From assembly GCA_027575765.1 (NCBI GenBank), contig JANBPT010000191.1, positions 1 to 58,444 of the forward strand: 58,444 bases of DNA. The letters are read 5' to 3'. A program made the position numbers and the translations under genes. Source of the stretch: Tieghemiomyces parasiticus. Lineage: Eukaryota; Kickxellomycota; Dimargaritomycetes; Dimargaritales; Dimargaritaceae. Within the stretch, counting starts at the first letter, position 1. Each line of letters opens with the position of its first letter. Positions 37,395-47,136 of the stretch are shown one piece after another. Under the pieces are notes generated by a model. The model worked only from the letters and a program-made list of their open reading frames with translations, had not been told where the DNA came from and ran no database searches.

Positions 37395-37874
37395 ATGTGG
37401 ACCGTTTTGAGCCTGCTTATTACCATTTTGCTCGCGTCGATGGCTAACGCGGTGCTGACGACCCAACAGACAACTTGCCTCCAGTCCAACTCTTGCGCCC
37501 AGCCGTCGGCGAACTGCTACATGAGCTGCTTTGGCATCAGCCAGCTGCAAGCCAATATTCTCTTGGGCTGCTATAACCAGTGTGGCCAATATGACCTCAC
37601 TTCCGACTGCAGCCGGACCTGTGACGATCAGTTCCAGCAGCAGCTCGGGTCCAGCATTGGTGACATTAACGCTACCATTCAGCGACCTGCCTACGCCGCC
37701 CATGACCGGTTGGCTAGCTCGCCGAGTGTGATCTCCAGTGATACCACCGCCTTCACCTCCCTGGCATCCACATCCGACGCTGACAGTACGGGATATAGCG
37801 GTGCCTCCAGGTTTCGACTCACTGCTGTGGCACTAGCCCTCCCACTGGCCATGTCGACGCTTCAGTATCTGTGA
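37395..37874 (+). CDS. Secreted eight-cysteine GPI-anchor-type protein, paralog 1
   Basis: 159 residues. A signal peptide (1 to about 19, MWTVLSLLITILLASMANA) precedes a compact domain with cysteines at 28, 34, 41, 45, 59, 63, 72 and 76. The spacing C-x5-C-x6-C-x3-C-x13-C-x3-C-x8-C-x3-C is identical in the two following genes. A conserved LGxSIGDI stretch follows the last cysteine, then a short Ser/Thr-rich stalk and a C-terminal hydrophobic tail that would direct GPI attachment. The domain is likely disulfide-bonded and mostly helical. It is not CFEM (no CxC) nor hydrophobin (no CC pairs). A surface or wall role is inferred. The start is the ATG immediately before the signal peptide. This is the shortest stalk of the three. 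Confidence 0.85.
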   Translation: MWTVLSLLITILLASMANAVLTTQQTTCLQSNSCAQPSANCYMSCFGISQLQANILLGCYNQCGQYDLTSDCSRTCDDQFQQQLGSSIGDINATIQRPAYAAHDRLASSPSVISSDTTAFTSLASTSDADSTGYSGASRFRLTAVALALPLAMSTLQYL

Positions 37875-38873
37875 GACCCTGCGCTCCTGTCATCTTGCCC
37901 CGGCATTTATTTATCTTGCCATGGCCATTGGCGATCGTTCCTGTAGCCTACCTATGTACCATATTGATTTCTAGAAAGAAGTATAACCTAAAAAAAAAGA
38001 AAAATTGACCATCCATATATAATGTAATGATGGCCAGTGTTAGCAATTCATAGCAGCACCAACCACCCCAACAGTGGTGGACATCTATAGGGCAGCCGAG
38101 TGCGCTCCACCTGGGCCATCGGCGTAGAATGTGGGACCAAGGGGACTAAATTGGCAAGGGGGAAGCGAGGGGGGCGCGGCGGGCCCAATGGTCGTCAGTC
38201 ACTCCTTGGTGCCCCATGGGAAGAAAAACAAGCAAAGAGTGGGCCCCAGGCCTCCCCACTCTCTGCGGAATCGTGGAATCCGAGAGAAATTCCCCGCGAT
38301 GGTCCTTATTCCTCATACGTCGTGCTCCCTCCGTGTCGACAAGGTGGGGGGGGGCCTTTGGAGGGAGAAAGGGGGGCTGGGTCCAGAGACGTTCGTCAAG
38401 TACTGGCCCGAATGGAAGACTTGCAGAACCACGTCTCCTATTCAGTGGCCCAATCGGATGGGGGAGGTTACGGTGCATATCCGTGCCCCCCCGTCCCCTG
38501 CACCACCAGTCAGTTCTGACCAATGGCGATGACGCACCCACTCGCGTACCAGATCAGTAGTGGTGGTTGTGATGGCGACGATCCGCTCCCCTTTAGTGGC
38601 TGCGAACCGTGACAGTATTTTTCGGTGGGGCACTCGTCTACCAGGAGTGCCAGTGGAATGAGACTCATACGCCAGTACAGGGATGATCAAACACAGCCAC
38701 ATTGCCCTCTCCCCGTAATTTTCCCCTGAAGCCTAGTTAGTCAATAGGATAATACTAGAGCAACTAGCTTGGCTGACTGGACAACAACAAGATTCGGCTG
38801 ATGCCGAGTGGGTGCCGATGGGATGATGGGGTGCAGCTGTAGTCTATAAGCGCGCCCCGGGGAGGGAGCCGAG
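37875..38873. other. Intergenic stretch between paralogs 1 and 2
   Basis: No supported gene. Overlapping frames on both strands at 38.1-38.55 kb are GC- and G-run-rich without motifs. An A-rich tract occurs at 37990-38005. Confidence 0.5.
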
Positions 38874-38881
38874 TATAAAAG
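38874..38881 (+). promoter_or_regulatory. TATA box of cysteine-rich paralog 2
   Basis: TATAAAAG lies 189 bp before the ATG, followed by a C-rich and then A-rich leader. It is the clearest TATA box in the window. Confidence 0.7.
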
Positions 38882-39062
38882 ACCCGGTTCCCGTTGCCCC
38901 CGGCCACTGTCCCCACCTGTCCACAACTACAGTTCTCTTTTCTTTAAGAAAACAAAACCACTCCCGCAACTATCACCGTGCTCCACCGCTGCTATAATAC
39001 CCCTCACGAACCCTTCCACCTAATCCACATTGCATTTACCTCCCTGCTCTACATTTCTCAAT

Positions 39063-39659
39063 ATGAAGTTCTCTGCCGCCCTCCTCGCCACCGTCGCCGT
39101 TATGGCTTCGACCGCTGTCCAGGCCACCCTCACCAGCGCCCAGGTGGCATGTCTGCAGGCTCAGGGTTGCTCCAAGGACCCCACCAGCTGTCTCGCGAAA
39201 TGCTTCAACGTTTCGACCGAGCAGGTTGAGTCCGTCTCCAACTGCTTCGCCGATTGCGACGGTGACAGCCACGGTGCCGACTGTGACAAGGGCTGCACTG
39301 ATAAGGCCGAACAGGTCTTGGGGACCAACCTCAATGACATTAACAGTGTCCTCTACGATACCCCGGCTGTCTCCGGTAGCGCCAGCAGCGTCGAGTCGGC
39401 CACTGCAACCGCCTCCAAGTCCAAGTCCGCGTCCGCGTCGGCTACCTCGTCTTCCCAGTCTTCCCGCGCCACTTCTGTCTCCAGCTCAGCCTCCTCCGTG
39501 TCGACTCAATCCAAGTCCGCATCTGTGACCAAGTCGGCGACCGCCTCCAATACCCTAGACTCGCCTGACGATAGCGACTCGGCCGCCCCGAGCCTCTCGG
39601 TTGCCGCCGCTACGCTGTTTAGCCTGTCGGCCGCCGCCGCCTTGGCTGTGCTCTACTAG
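39063..39659 (+). CDS. Secreted eight-cysteine GPI-anchor-type protein, paralog 2
   Basis: 198 residues. Signal peptide 1 to about 21 (MKFSAALLATVAVMASTAVQA). Cysteines at 30, 36, 43, 47, 61, 65, 74 and 78 show exactly the spacing of paralogs 1 and 3. The stretch VLGTNLNDI after the last cysteine matches the family's LGxxxxDI. From about residue 105 the chain is a Ser/Ala/Thr/Lys-rich stalk, probably O-glycosylated, ending in an Asp/Ser-rich segment and a hydrophobic tail (SLSVAAATLFSLSAAAALAVLY), the usual GPI signal layout. Codon bias is the strongest of the three, and it has the best TATA box, so it is probably the most highly expressed copy. Function unknown. Confidence 0.9.
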   Translation: MKFSAALLATVAVMASTAVQATLTSAQVACLQAQGCSKDPTSCLAKCFNVSTEQVESVSNCFADCDGDSHGADCDKGCTDKAEQVLGTNLNDINSVLYDTPAVSGSASSVESATATASKSKSASASATSSSQSSRATSVSSSASSVSTQSKSASVTKSATASNTLDSPDDSDSAAPSLSVAAATLFSLSAAAALAVLY

Positions 39660-39696
39660 GTATCAGAAACCTCCCTTCTCTCGCTCTCTCTCCCTT

Positions 39697-39861
39697 TTAC
39701 AATCCTAGCGTCTTAACCGTAAAACTGTCCGTGTCGCCCCCGTTGTTGACCAAGCCGGCGCCACTATACAACTTCCTCCCTTTCCCCCCTGCCGCGGGGT
39801 GGAGTGCGAACGCCAGTACAAAGAAAGTAAAACTTAACGACCTGCAGTGAATACTGGCCAT
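39697..39861 (-). CDS. Possible 54-residue secreted peptide
   Basis: From ATG 39861 the frame encodes a basic start, a hydrophobic core (FTFFVLAFAL) and a plausible cleavage region (HPAAG), followed by a short mature part (KLYSGAGLVNNGGDTDSF) ending KTLGL and stop. Third positions in the mature part are C/G-rich like real genes. It is convergent with paralog 2, 37 bp from its stop, so it could also be a chance frame antisense to that gene's 3' untranslated region. It has no cysteine except one in the signal sequence. No family was recognised. Confidence 0.3.
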   Translation of the reverse strand: MASIHCRSLSFTFFVLAFALHPAAGGKGRKLYSGAGLVNNGGDTDSFTVKTLGL

Positions 39862-41639
39862 AATTGTCTGACGGATGGGCGATTCACAGATTGGCGGCGC
39901 ACTGTGTGGACGAGCCACTACAGGGGCGCATTAGGACTACATAGTCTACCGTAACTACCCAGCACCAGTTGTCATTATTCAACCTATCCTCCATTCTACG
40001 CCTCTCGTCAGATCAAATTAAATAGCTCGCCCACTACATCGCTTGACAACCGACTTACCCATACTCGGGACAGCCGGCTGCTATGGATACGACCCTACCC
40101 TCCTTAAAAATCAACGGTGCGGTCATTACATCCACCATACAGTTTTGAACCAGGTCTGAGCCGATTGCTCGCTCTCAATCTGTACGGTAGGCTCAACCCG
40201 GCTGCTGGCTGTGCCTCACATGCCTTCAGCAACTGATCTCGATGGCGGCCATTTTATGCGCGCAGGAAACTAGTCCACTTGAGCAGGAAATTGGCGAACG
40301 AGATATGGACTTGGGAACTAGCCACCGCGGATGCACGACGGCGTGGGATAGGAGCCCACAATGAAGCGGCCTTTTCCCTCTCTGACCGTATCATTGAATA
40401 GATGGGTTGGAACCTCCTATCATTTTCCTGATATTATCCTTGTGCACATGATGAGACTCACATGTCTACCACACCACTGAACTTAATTGCTAATTTAATA
40501 ACGCCCATTGCTGTACTACAACCGTCAGCAGGTGCTAAGCCGTGCCACACTAGAAATCCACCATGCTACATGGTTCGCGGTGGATATTGAATTTACCTCC
40601 TCGGCTAGCGATTTACAGGAGCCTATACCCTACACAGCGCATCCTGTGGAAGCAATAGGGATGAGGCCCACGGTAGTTGTGGTGCCCAAAAACCACACTG
40701 GGCTAGTGCAGGCGGGCACCACTCTCTATCTCCGACACCTATGCGCCGCCATGCAATCAGCCGTCCGACTCTCATGATCCTTCCATGCATCTCCTCTTGA
40801 ATTTACACCACTAATCTACGAACTTATGAAACCTTTGGTCACCCAGAACCACTTCCGAAACTACAAACCCTCATAGCCAACCCTGCTAGATGAACCACCG
40901 TGTTCGCCTTCGGAAACTCAGTCTCCGTTTTTTTTGTCATCTTTCATACGTTTTTATTGCTTGACAAGTGCGTAGCACTCACCACCTACGGATGACTCCT
41001 ACTTGTTTCTCCTCAATAAACCCAGTAGTATGCCATTCCTCTTTCTTCTACCAATCCTTCGCCTTACTTACTCCGCGCTGGCCTTTATTACCTCGTTGGT
41101 AACACCACATGATACCCATCGAGCTGGTCGTGACCCTTCACATTGCTGACTCCGTTAACCAGCACCACACTCTGCAGTAAATGGTAATAAATTAGCTGGT
41201 CTTAATTAGCCTCACGCCTAGCGTTGTGGTCTAGGATTAGGGGTGGGGCGTATCACTGCAATGGTATATCCGAAGTGTGGCTTCCCACATGGTCATGTTC
41301 ACCATGTTGTTCTTGATTCACGGGAAATACCGCCAATCTTCATCCACAGGTCTTAGCATTAAATCCCTCTTGAGCACCCTATATGATGCACTAGGTTACT
41401 TGGGAGGTCGATAAACCAACATCATCCGCCCTTAAGAGAACCCCTAAGAGTCACCGAACAAGCTGGTGCAATGACGAAGCTAAAGTGGAGGGGATCATGT
41501 ACGTCGATCCCATCTAATGCAGTAGGATCACTATCTGTATTGCCATGATAGCATTCCAAGAGAACTTACTTCGGGGCATCCGATAATACCTAAAAACGAC
41601 CCGTGGTGACCTGGCAGGAAACTGTCTCATGTAGGAAGG
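39862..41639. other. Intergenic stretch between paralogs 2 and 3
   Basis: AT-richer DNA with no supported gene. The 89-codon frame at 40508-40777 (plus) shows no signal sequence, motif or codon bias. Confidence 0.55.
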
Positions 41640-41646
41640 TATAAAT
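41640..41646 (+). promoter_or_regulatory. TATA box of cysteine-rich paralog 3
   Basis: TATAAAT lies 145 bp upstream of the ATG at 41785. Confidence 0.6.
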
Positions 41647-41784
41647 TGGAGATATCACCCTTCACTTTGTCTCAGCATTCATACACGCCTATTCTTGCAA
41701 CTTAAGGGGTACTCTGATTCCGACTTTCTCTACCCCTTTATTTGGACTTTCTGCAGTGTGCTGATTGACCCTACCATCGTCGCC

Positions 41785-42432
41785 ATGAAAAGTACCATTC
41801 CCTCGTCCGTCCTCGGTCTGGCCGTCCGCGTGTCTTTAGCCGCCGCTGGCGTCCTCACTGTTGACCAAACAAACTGCCTGTATTCCAGCTCCTGTACCAC
41901 GAATGCCGTTGCCTGTTTCACGGAGTGCTTCAAGATCGACATCCAGCAGGTGAACAGCCTTGCCGGATGCTACAGTAATTGTACCGAAGTGACCGCCAGC
42001 GTCACCTGCAGGGCAGCGTGCGATCAAGGGGTCGAACAGGTCTTAGGCATCAGTATCGGTGACATTTATGCCGCTCTACCCAGTACTGGCATTGGTAGTA
42101 GTGGGAAGGTGACAACCATAGCTTCCACGATTGACGGTAGGGGCTCTGCAACGGTCATTTCCACCAGCGCAACACCGGACTCCTCCGTCGTGACTTGGCA
42201 TTCTGTCGCCACGATCTTTATCTCCACCAGTGCGCAGGTTATTGACACGGCCTCGGTTGATAGCGCCACGTATTCCACAACAACCCAGTCTTCAAATACT
42301 ACATCGGAAACCTCGGCGATTAAAGTCGACGACATCTCCAACGAGGACAAGTCGTCCGGCGCAGCCGATCTATCTGCTACCTCAATCCTGTTAGCTCTAG
42401 CCTTGGCAGTCACGACTCACCACTTTTACTAG
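41785..42432 (+). CDS. Secreted eight-cysteine GPI-anchor-type protein, paralog 3
   Basis: 215 residues. Signal peptide 1 to about 21 (MKSTIPSSVLGLAVRVSLAAA), somewhat polar and weaker than in the paralogs. Cysteines at 31, 37, 44, 48, 62, 66, 75 and 79 keep the shared spacing exactly. VLGISIGDI follows, closest to paralog 1's LGSSIGDI. The Ser/Thr stalk is the longest of the three and is rich in Val/Ile as well, so it is less lysine-rich than that of paralog 2. The C-terminus SATSILLALALAVTTHHFY fits a GPI signal with short polar residues at its end. Third-position bias is weaker than in paralog 2, suggesting relaxed or faster evolution. Function unknown. Confidence 0.87.
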   Translation: MKSTIPSSVLGLAVRVSLAAAGVLTVDQTNCLYSSSCTTNAVACFTECFKIDIQQVNSLAGCYSNCTEVTASVTCRAACDQGVEQVLGISIGDIYAALPSTGIGSSGKVTTIASTIDGRGSATVISTSATPDSSVVTWHSVATIFISTSAQVIDTASVDSATYSTTTQSSNTTSETSAIKVDDISNEDKSSGAADLSATSILLALALAVTTHHFY

Positions 42433-42760
42433 TATGGCGGGAACGTTTTTACATCTTATCGCAATTTTAACAATGTTAAGTGACCCACCGCAATTTCCCA
42501 TTTTTTGTAAAACAAGTTACCCACCGACGGTCAATCGTTTCTAAAACGTGTATGAGGGCACCAATAAAGACGGTGTTGAAGCATGGCTTTAGTAACCTGC
42601 CCTGGATATTTCAACGCCATATGTATTCGGCATGGCTGCTTGCCTCATCACGTGGATCGTGTGCTTCATCAATTTTAGGAGGCGTGTCGAATTTTGTCCC
42701 CGGAGGGGGTTAACAAACCAAATTTCGAGGCCTTTATATGCTACCCCCCGGGGGGGGGAA
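42433..42760. other. Convergent 3' intergenic region
   Basis: This separates the 3' ends of paralog 3 (plus) and the mitochondrial carrier (minus). No gene seen. Confidence 0.6.
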
Positions 42761-44184
42761 CTACCATACCCGGTCGAGTAATCGATAAGTCATTTCCATG
42801 CACAGAAATGTCGCGGCGTTGGCCGGAAAAGCCCACAACATGGCCGGGACGAACCCTCGGAAGAGGGCACGGGGTCCCTCGCGGGCGAGGAGGTCGTGTA
42901 AGACATCGCGCATGCCGCGTGGGTATTGGCCCTCTTTGGCGCCTTGCAGCCGCGATTTGAGAGTGTCGATCGGGAGGGTCATCAGGCCTTCTACTAAACC
43001 GGCGCAGCCTGTGGGGGGGAGGACAGTAGAGAATAATATAGAAACACCCACAACCAATGTATGGGATGGATAACATTGGTCAGGTTAGTTGCGTTCCAGT
43101 GGGTGAGGAGGGGGGGTCTATCTAAGAAGAATAACGCATAAGGAGGGGCCAAAGAGACACATCGTTGGGTACTCAGAAATCTAGGGCCGCGGTGATCGAT
43201 CGCGTTTCACTTACCGCCAAACAGGAAAATAGCCCCCGGGTTGATGCTATCAGTATTGCCGTTGTTAAATCGGATCGCCCATTGTCGGCTCATTACCTCA
43301 TAGGTCAAAAAGTACAAAGAATTACCCGGGAAATCACGGCCGATGGTGGCCAGGGTGCCCCGGAAGATACTACGCAGCCCGCCCGTCCGGTAGAGATTCC
43401 GGGCCACTTCAGCAGTACTGGGGTTGGCGGGCCGGGGTGCGCTCGCAGGTGGCCGGGGTGTGGTGCCGCTAGAGGGTGAGCCTGAAGGTGGCGTGTAAAT
43501 TTGCATAACTACCTTGATTCGTTCGACAGGGCCCAAGAGGAACCCTGGGATGATTGCTGAGAAGGCGCCGGCAAGCCCAATCTGGGTGAGACTCAACTGA
43601 TCGGCCCGAGGCACGTTGGTGAGATCGGCACCTGGTATATCGTGGTTGAACGGCCGGTCCGGTGTCGGCAGGATCTGCTCCGCTATCCGCAAGCCAACGT
43701 CGTAACCCCAGAAGGAAAGGGCCACGATGGGGGTGGACGTGGCCAGTGGGGGGAGGACCCCACGGTAAAAACCGCGCAGCCCCTCCGTCAGGTAGGTCGT
43801 CCGTACCATGCGCCAGGTACTGGGTGCTGCCGCTGCAGTGGCTGACGACACCGGGCGGCCGATTGTTGAGCGAGCGAGGCTCGATACGTGGTTCCTCAGG
43901 ATGGGCGACATGGTCTGCTGGCGTACCTTGATCAGATCGAATGGGTGCCCGGCAAGGATCATGCCTACCCCGCCTGCGGCCCCGGAGACGAAGGACTTGG
44001 CACTGGAATCACTGGGCTTGGCGTCGAGATCGGCCGGTGGAATTTCCAACGGGACGGTCGCGTGGTCGCCGTGAGGGTCATGACCGGCACGTATCGTCGT
44101 GCCCGGTAGTGAGGAATGCAATGTCTCTAGGCGCGCCACGTCCGGAGCGTCCACCGCCTCGCGGGTCACGTCGACAGAACTCAT
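42761..44184 (-). CDS. CRC1: Mitochondrial carrier, carnitine/acylcarnitine (Crc1) type
   Basis: Exons 44184-43215 and 43008-42761 give 405 residues; donor GTAAGT, CTAAC branch-like site, acceptor CACAG, phase closes at a Gly codon. The three carrier repeats are visible from their signatures PFDLIKVRQQ, PVERIKVVMQ and PIDTLKSRLQ, each at the end of an odd-numbered helix. PVERIKVV and the DFPGNSLYFLTYE context point to the carnitine/acylcarnitine subgroup, which imports acylcarnitines across the inner mitochondrial membrane for beta-oxidation. It is about 100 residues longer than typical: a ~95-residue N-terminal extension, an Ala/Ser-rich insertion in the first matrix loop and a Pro/Ser-rich insertion (from YTPPSGSPSS) in the second. 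The first ATG of the frame (44184) was chosen. Another SLC25 subgroup remains possible. Confidence 0.85.
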
Positions 44185-45990
44185 CGCCGGCGTGGAGGTT
44201 GGCAGAATTGAGTACGCACAAGGTTCGATCAGGCCGTTAAATGGATATGAAAAATGTCTAGCGGGAACGAAAGTCCCCGGCAACGTGTGCTGCCGGGAAG
44301 TGGACGTGAGGTGCTGAAGGATAAGTAAATTAAGTAGATTCCATGTAATGTGACAAGTGAGGGCCTATGGTACAGGAATTACTACAGAGATCTTAACGCA
44401 TAGGCTGGGCGTCGGGAAAAGCCAGGTGCCAACCTACATTTAAAGGTATCCAAGCGGAGAGTAGTGGTGGCCTGAAACATTGAGGTGACGTCGCAGGCCA
44501 TTGCCGGCGGCCAGGCAAAGGACCACAAGAGATTTATCCTGGGGGAACCTTCGTTACCCGTGCTGGTTCATGCCATGTCCAAATGGATTTACCACCAGGG
44601 GAAATGCAGGAGAAAAGGGAAGGGGAAACGAAATGACACTCTGGGTATGTAGAGTGCTCCGCAATAATCGCTAGGTCCTAGATACTAAAACCAATTGATT
44701 TGTCACCAACCCCTATCGTCCGGAGCTAATATGGTGTCAGATTGCGCAAGCTTAATTGAGAGTAACGAAAGTATAATGATAGACCCCGAATTAGGGGAAC
44801 GGCGTCACCGTTATGAGTGATAGCGTAAGCGCACTTGCGTAACGTCGATTGATGGTTGGTTTGGAGGACATGGCCGGGTCAGTATCGACAGAATCGTTGG
44901 TAGGCGGTGGGTATATGGACGGGAGTGCTGCGGTAATCGCCATTAGAAACCCGGGAATAGCGATGGCGTCGAGCGATTGTGAGGTAGCTGCAGACACCTT
45001 GGCTTCTATCGGTGATGACCAAGCGACTATTGTCAGCTCCATCGACCGGTACAAGTATTGAAATGCACGTCGTCCCTTACTCTCTGACCACTCACAGGTC
45101 TGCATTACAGAGATACCATGCCTTCCAGGCAACCAATACGCCCTTAGTTGTTAGCTCCAGCTTGCAACAGGTTGAGCTGAAAGCAGTTTTAAAGGCATGC
45201 CTCAGAGCGTTTATTGCAGGAGGCCTGTAGCATATATTCCTCCTGGCCGACGTTGATGCGCGGGGCGTGCGTACTAAGTAGCGTAGTTATGTGATACAGG
45301 ATAGTTACCATTGCCTTCGTGGATGAAGAGCGGATAATGGGCTGAAGGTGGCAAATAGAAAACTAGGCTTTACGGGTGTCGGTTTTTGACGGCGTTGCTA
45401 GGAAAATGGTGGGTCACGAGGATTCTCGCCTGTCAGCACAGACTGTCGGAGTTACCACCTCGACTAGCTACGTACCAACAGAAGTGTTCCGCTTGACCGA
45501 CATTATGATCTTCAGTGCTGCGGAGGGCAGCCAGTCAAGTCCGGAATAATGGTTTTTTAAGGGATATAGTCTTCCCGCCGTTCATATTTTACTTACCACT
45601 TTCTACGTTGTGCGACGCAGGTCCAACTGGAGGTTGTGCGAGTGTCTGTATTAGGACTCCCAGGTCTTTGAAGGTGAACTATGCCCTTCTTGAGAAGAGC
45701 CGAATTTATCAAGTCACCTGCGGATTCCTTGTGAACTTATGGGTAACCCTTCCCCGCTACCGACCATACGCTAGAAGCAGGGAGCGTTATGGTATAATAT
45801 CACAATGGATTATCGAGTTCTTAAAACGAGCCCACAGCTTGTTGGAAAATATATTTATGTATGTAATTGAATATGTTGGTCCCCTGGTCCCCGTATCCTA
45901 CTGTTGGCACTGAGTACAAGGGGACGTGACATGGGGGAAGGGTGCCTATGGGCTAGGTGACAGTAAGTCTCCTAGCAGCTGCGAGTTCAG
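44185..45990. other. Intergenic stretch without a supported gene
   Basis: AT-richer DNA. A minus frame at 44791-45132 is Ser/Thr-rich with a hydrophobic end, and a plus frame at 45515-45913 is hydrophobic, but neither has codon bias, and both are within chance length. Confidence 0.5.
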
Positions 45991-47136
45991 TCACGGTTCG
46001 GCCTTCGGCTTATCGAGGGTTTTGAAATATCTGTCGCGAGACCCGCCCTGGTGAATATAATCGACCATGGCATCGTAGGTGGAGTCCTTGAGAACCTGGT
46101 TTTTGGGCACAGCCGTGCTATCGGGGATGTCGGATGGATCGTCAGGGTCGCGGGGTTGTACCACGAGCGGAGGGTCCAAGCTATAGGAATGAAGAAGTTT
46201 GGCATTGTGCAGCCCCACCTGCAGCAGATCGACCGCGGCAGGGGCCGACCGCATGTGGTGCAGGAGCCGCCGGGCGCCGCGGCGCGAGACGGCGTAGGCG
46301 TGGGCGCAGTAGGGCGCGTTGGTCGGGTAGAGATTGAGACCGGCATCCACTACTGGCTTGGTACGTTCGGTTAGGCTGCAGTGGCCGACGTAAAAGACGT
46401 CCCAATCACCCAGCGAGTTTATTTTGGCCAAGGCCCGTGGGACCACCGAGGGAATGGACAGGTCGAAATTGACGTCGTCCTCGACAATGAGGGCGTGGGA
46501 GAGATTGCGGGCGACAATGTCCATATATACGTTCATATGGCTACGCCAGCAGGCCAGACGGTGTGGGGTCATGCCCTTCTGACGACTCGGATTAGGCGGG
46601 ACGAATCCTACGGTATCGGGCGTGGATGCCTCGAAGAAGTTGAATTCGAGGTCGAGGAAGTCGGCCTGGAGTAGCATGCGGGCCCGGCGGTCCGTACGGT
46701 GCTTCAAGTTGATCACATAGATATCACCAAACCCCAGCTTATTATCATGGGCTGGAATAGGCTCCGGGACCGGGGCTTGGACCGGTACGGCCGGCGCCGG
46801 GCGGGAGATGCTGGTTGTCGAAAGTCGAGGGGCTGAAGCGACAAGGGTCGGGGCGGGAGCACCAACGGGTGCCTGGGGCACCGCTGCGGGGGCGGGGGCA
46901 GGCTCGGATGCCGCTTCGCCATGAGGCCGTACCACAAACGACTCCTTCTTCTGCTGGGTCTCGGGTGCGCTTCGGACCGACTCAATTGGTGAGCGGAGAA
47001 CCGAATTACTGGACCATGTCCAAATGAGGAGCAGAGCTAAGGCGGCCAGGGCAACCAGGCGAGGGTATGTCACGTGACGAGAGGTACGAGGCAGCTTGGT
47101 GTTGTGGCTGGCGAGAAGTCCGCGCTCATAACTCAT
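45991..47136 (-). CDS. Glycosyltransferase family 25 protein, type II membrane
   Basis: 381 residues from ATG 47136; the frame extends upstream but with no earlier ATG. A short basic cytosolic segment precedes one membrane helix (LVALAALALLLIWTW, about 29-43), then a Pro/Ala/Val-rich stem of ~90 residues and the GT25 domain. Motifs typical of the family are GDIYVINLKHRTDRRARM, GMTPHRLACWRSHMNVY, the metal-binding E-D-D triplet at 219-221 in ALIVEDDVNF, DVFYVGHC and CAHAYAVSRRGARRLL. The type II topology places the enzyme in the Golgi or ER lumen. GT25 includes bacterial LOS galactosyltransferases and animal collagen galactosyltransferases; the acceptor in fungi is unknown. TATATAAG at 47522-47515 may be its promoter. 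Confidence 0.9.
   Translation of the reverse strand: MSYERGLLASHNTKLPRTSRHVTYPRLVALAALALLLIWTWSSNSVLRSPIESVRSAPETQQKKESFVVRPHGEAASEPAPAPAAVPQAPVGAPAPTLVASAPRLSTTSISRPAPAVPVQAPVPEPIPAHDNKLGFGDIYVINLKHRTDRRARMLLQADFLDLEFNFFEASTPDTVGFVPPNPSRQKGMTPHRLACWRSHMNVYMDIVARNLSHALIVEDDVNFDLSIPSVVPRALAKINSLGDWDVFYVGHCSLTERTKPVVDAGLNLYPTNAPYCAHAYAVSRRGARRLLHHMRSAPAAVDLLQVGLHNAKLLHSYSLDPPLVVQPRDPDDPSDIPDSTAVPKNQVLKDSTYDAMVDYIHQGGSRDRYFKTLDKPKAEP

Noticed and set aside
37395..42432. Calling the eight-cysteine proteins CFEM or hydrophobin
   Set aside because: CFEM needs a CxC and different spacing, and hydrophobins need adjacent CC pairs; neither is present.
44791..45240. Ser/Thr-rich minus frame and a nearby plus-strand CAGGTTGAG match to the eight-cysteine family, suggesting a fourth relic
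   Set aside because: The cysteine spacing cannot be recovered on either strand, and a 9-bp match is not significant.
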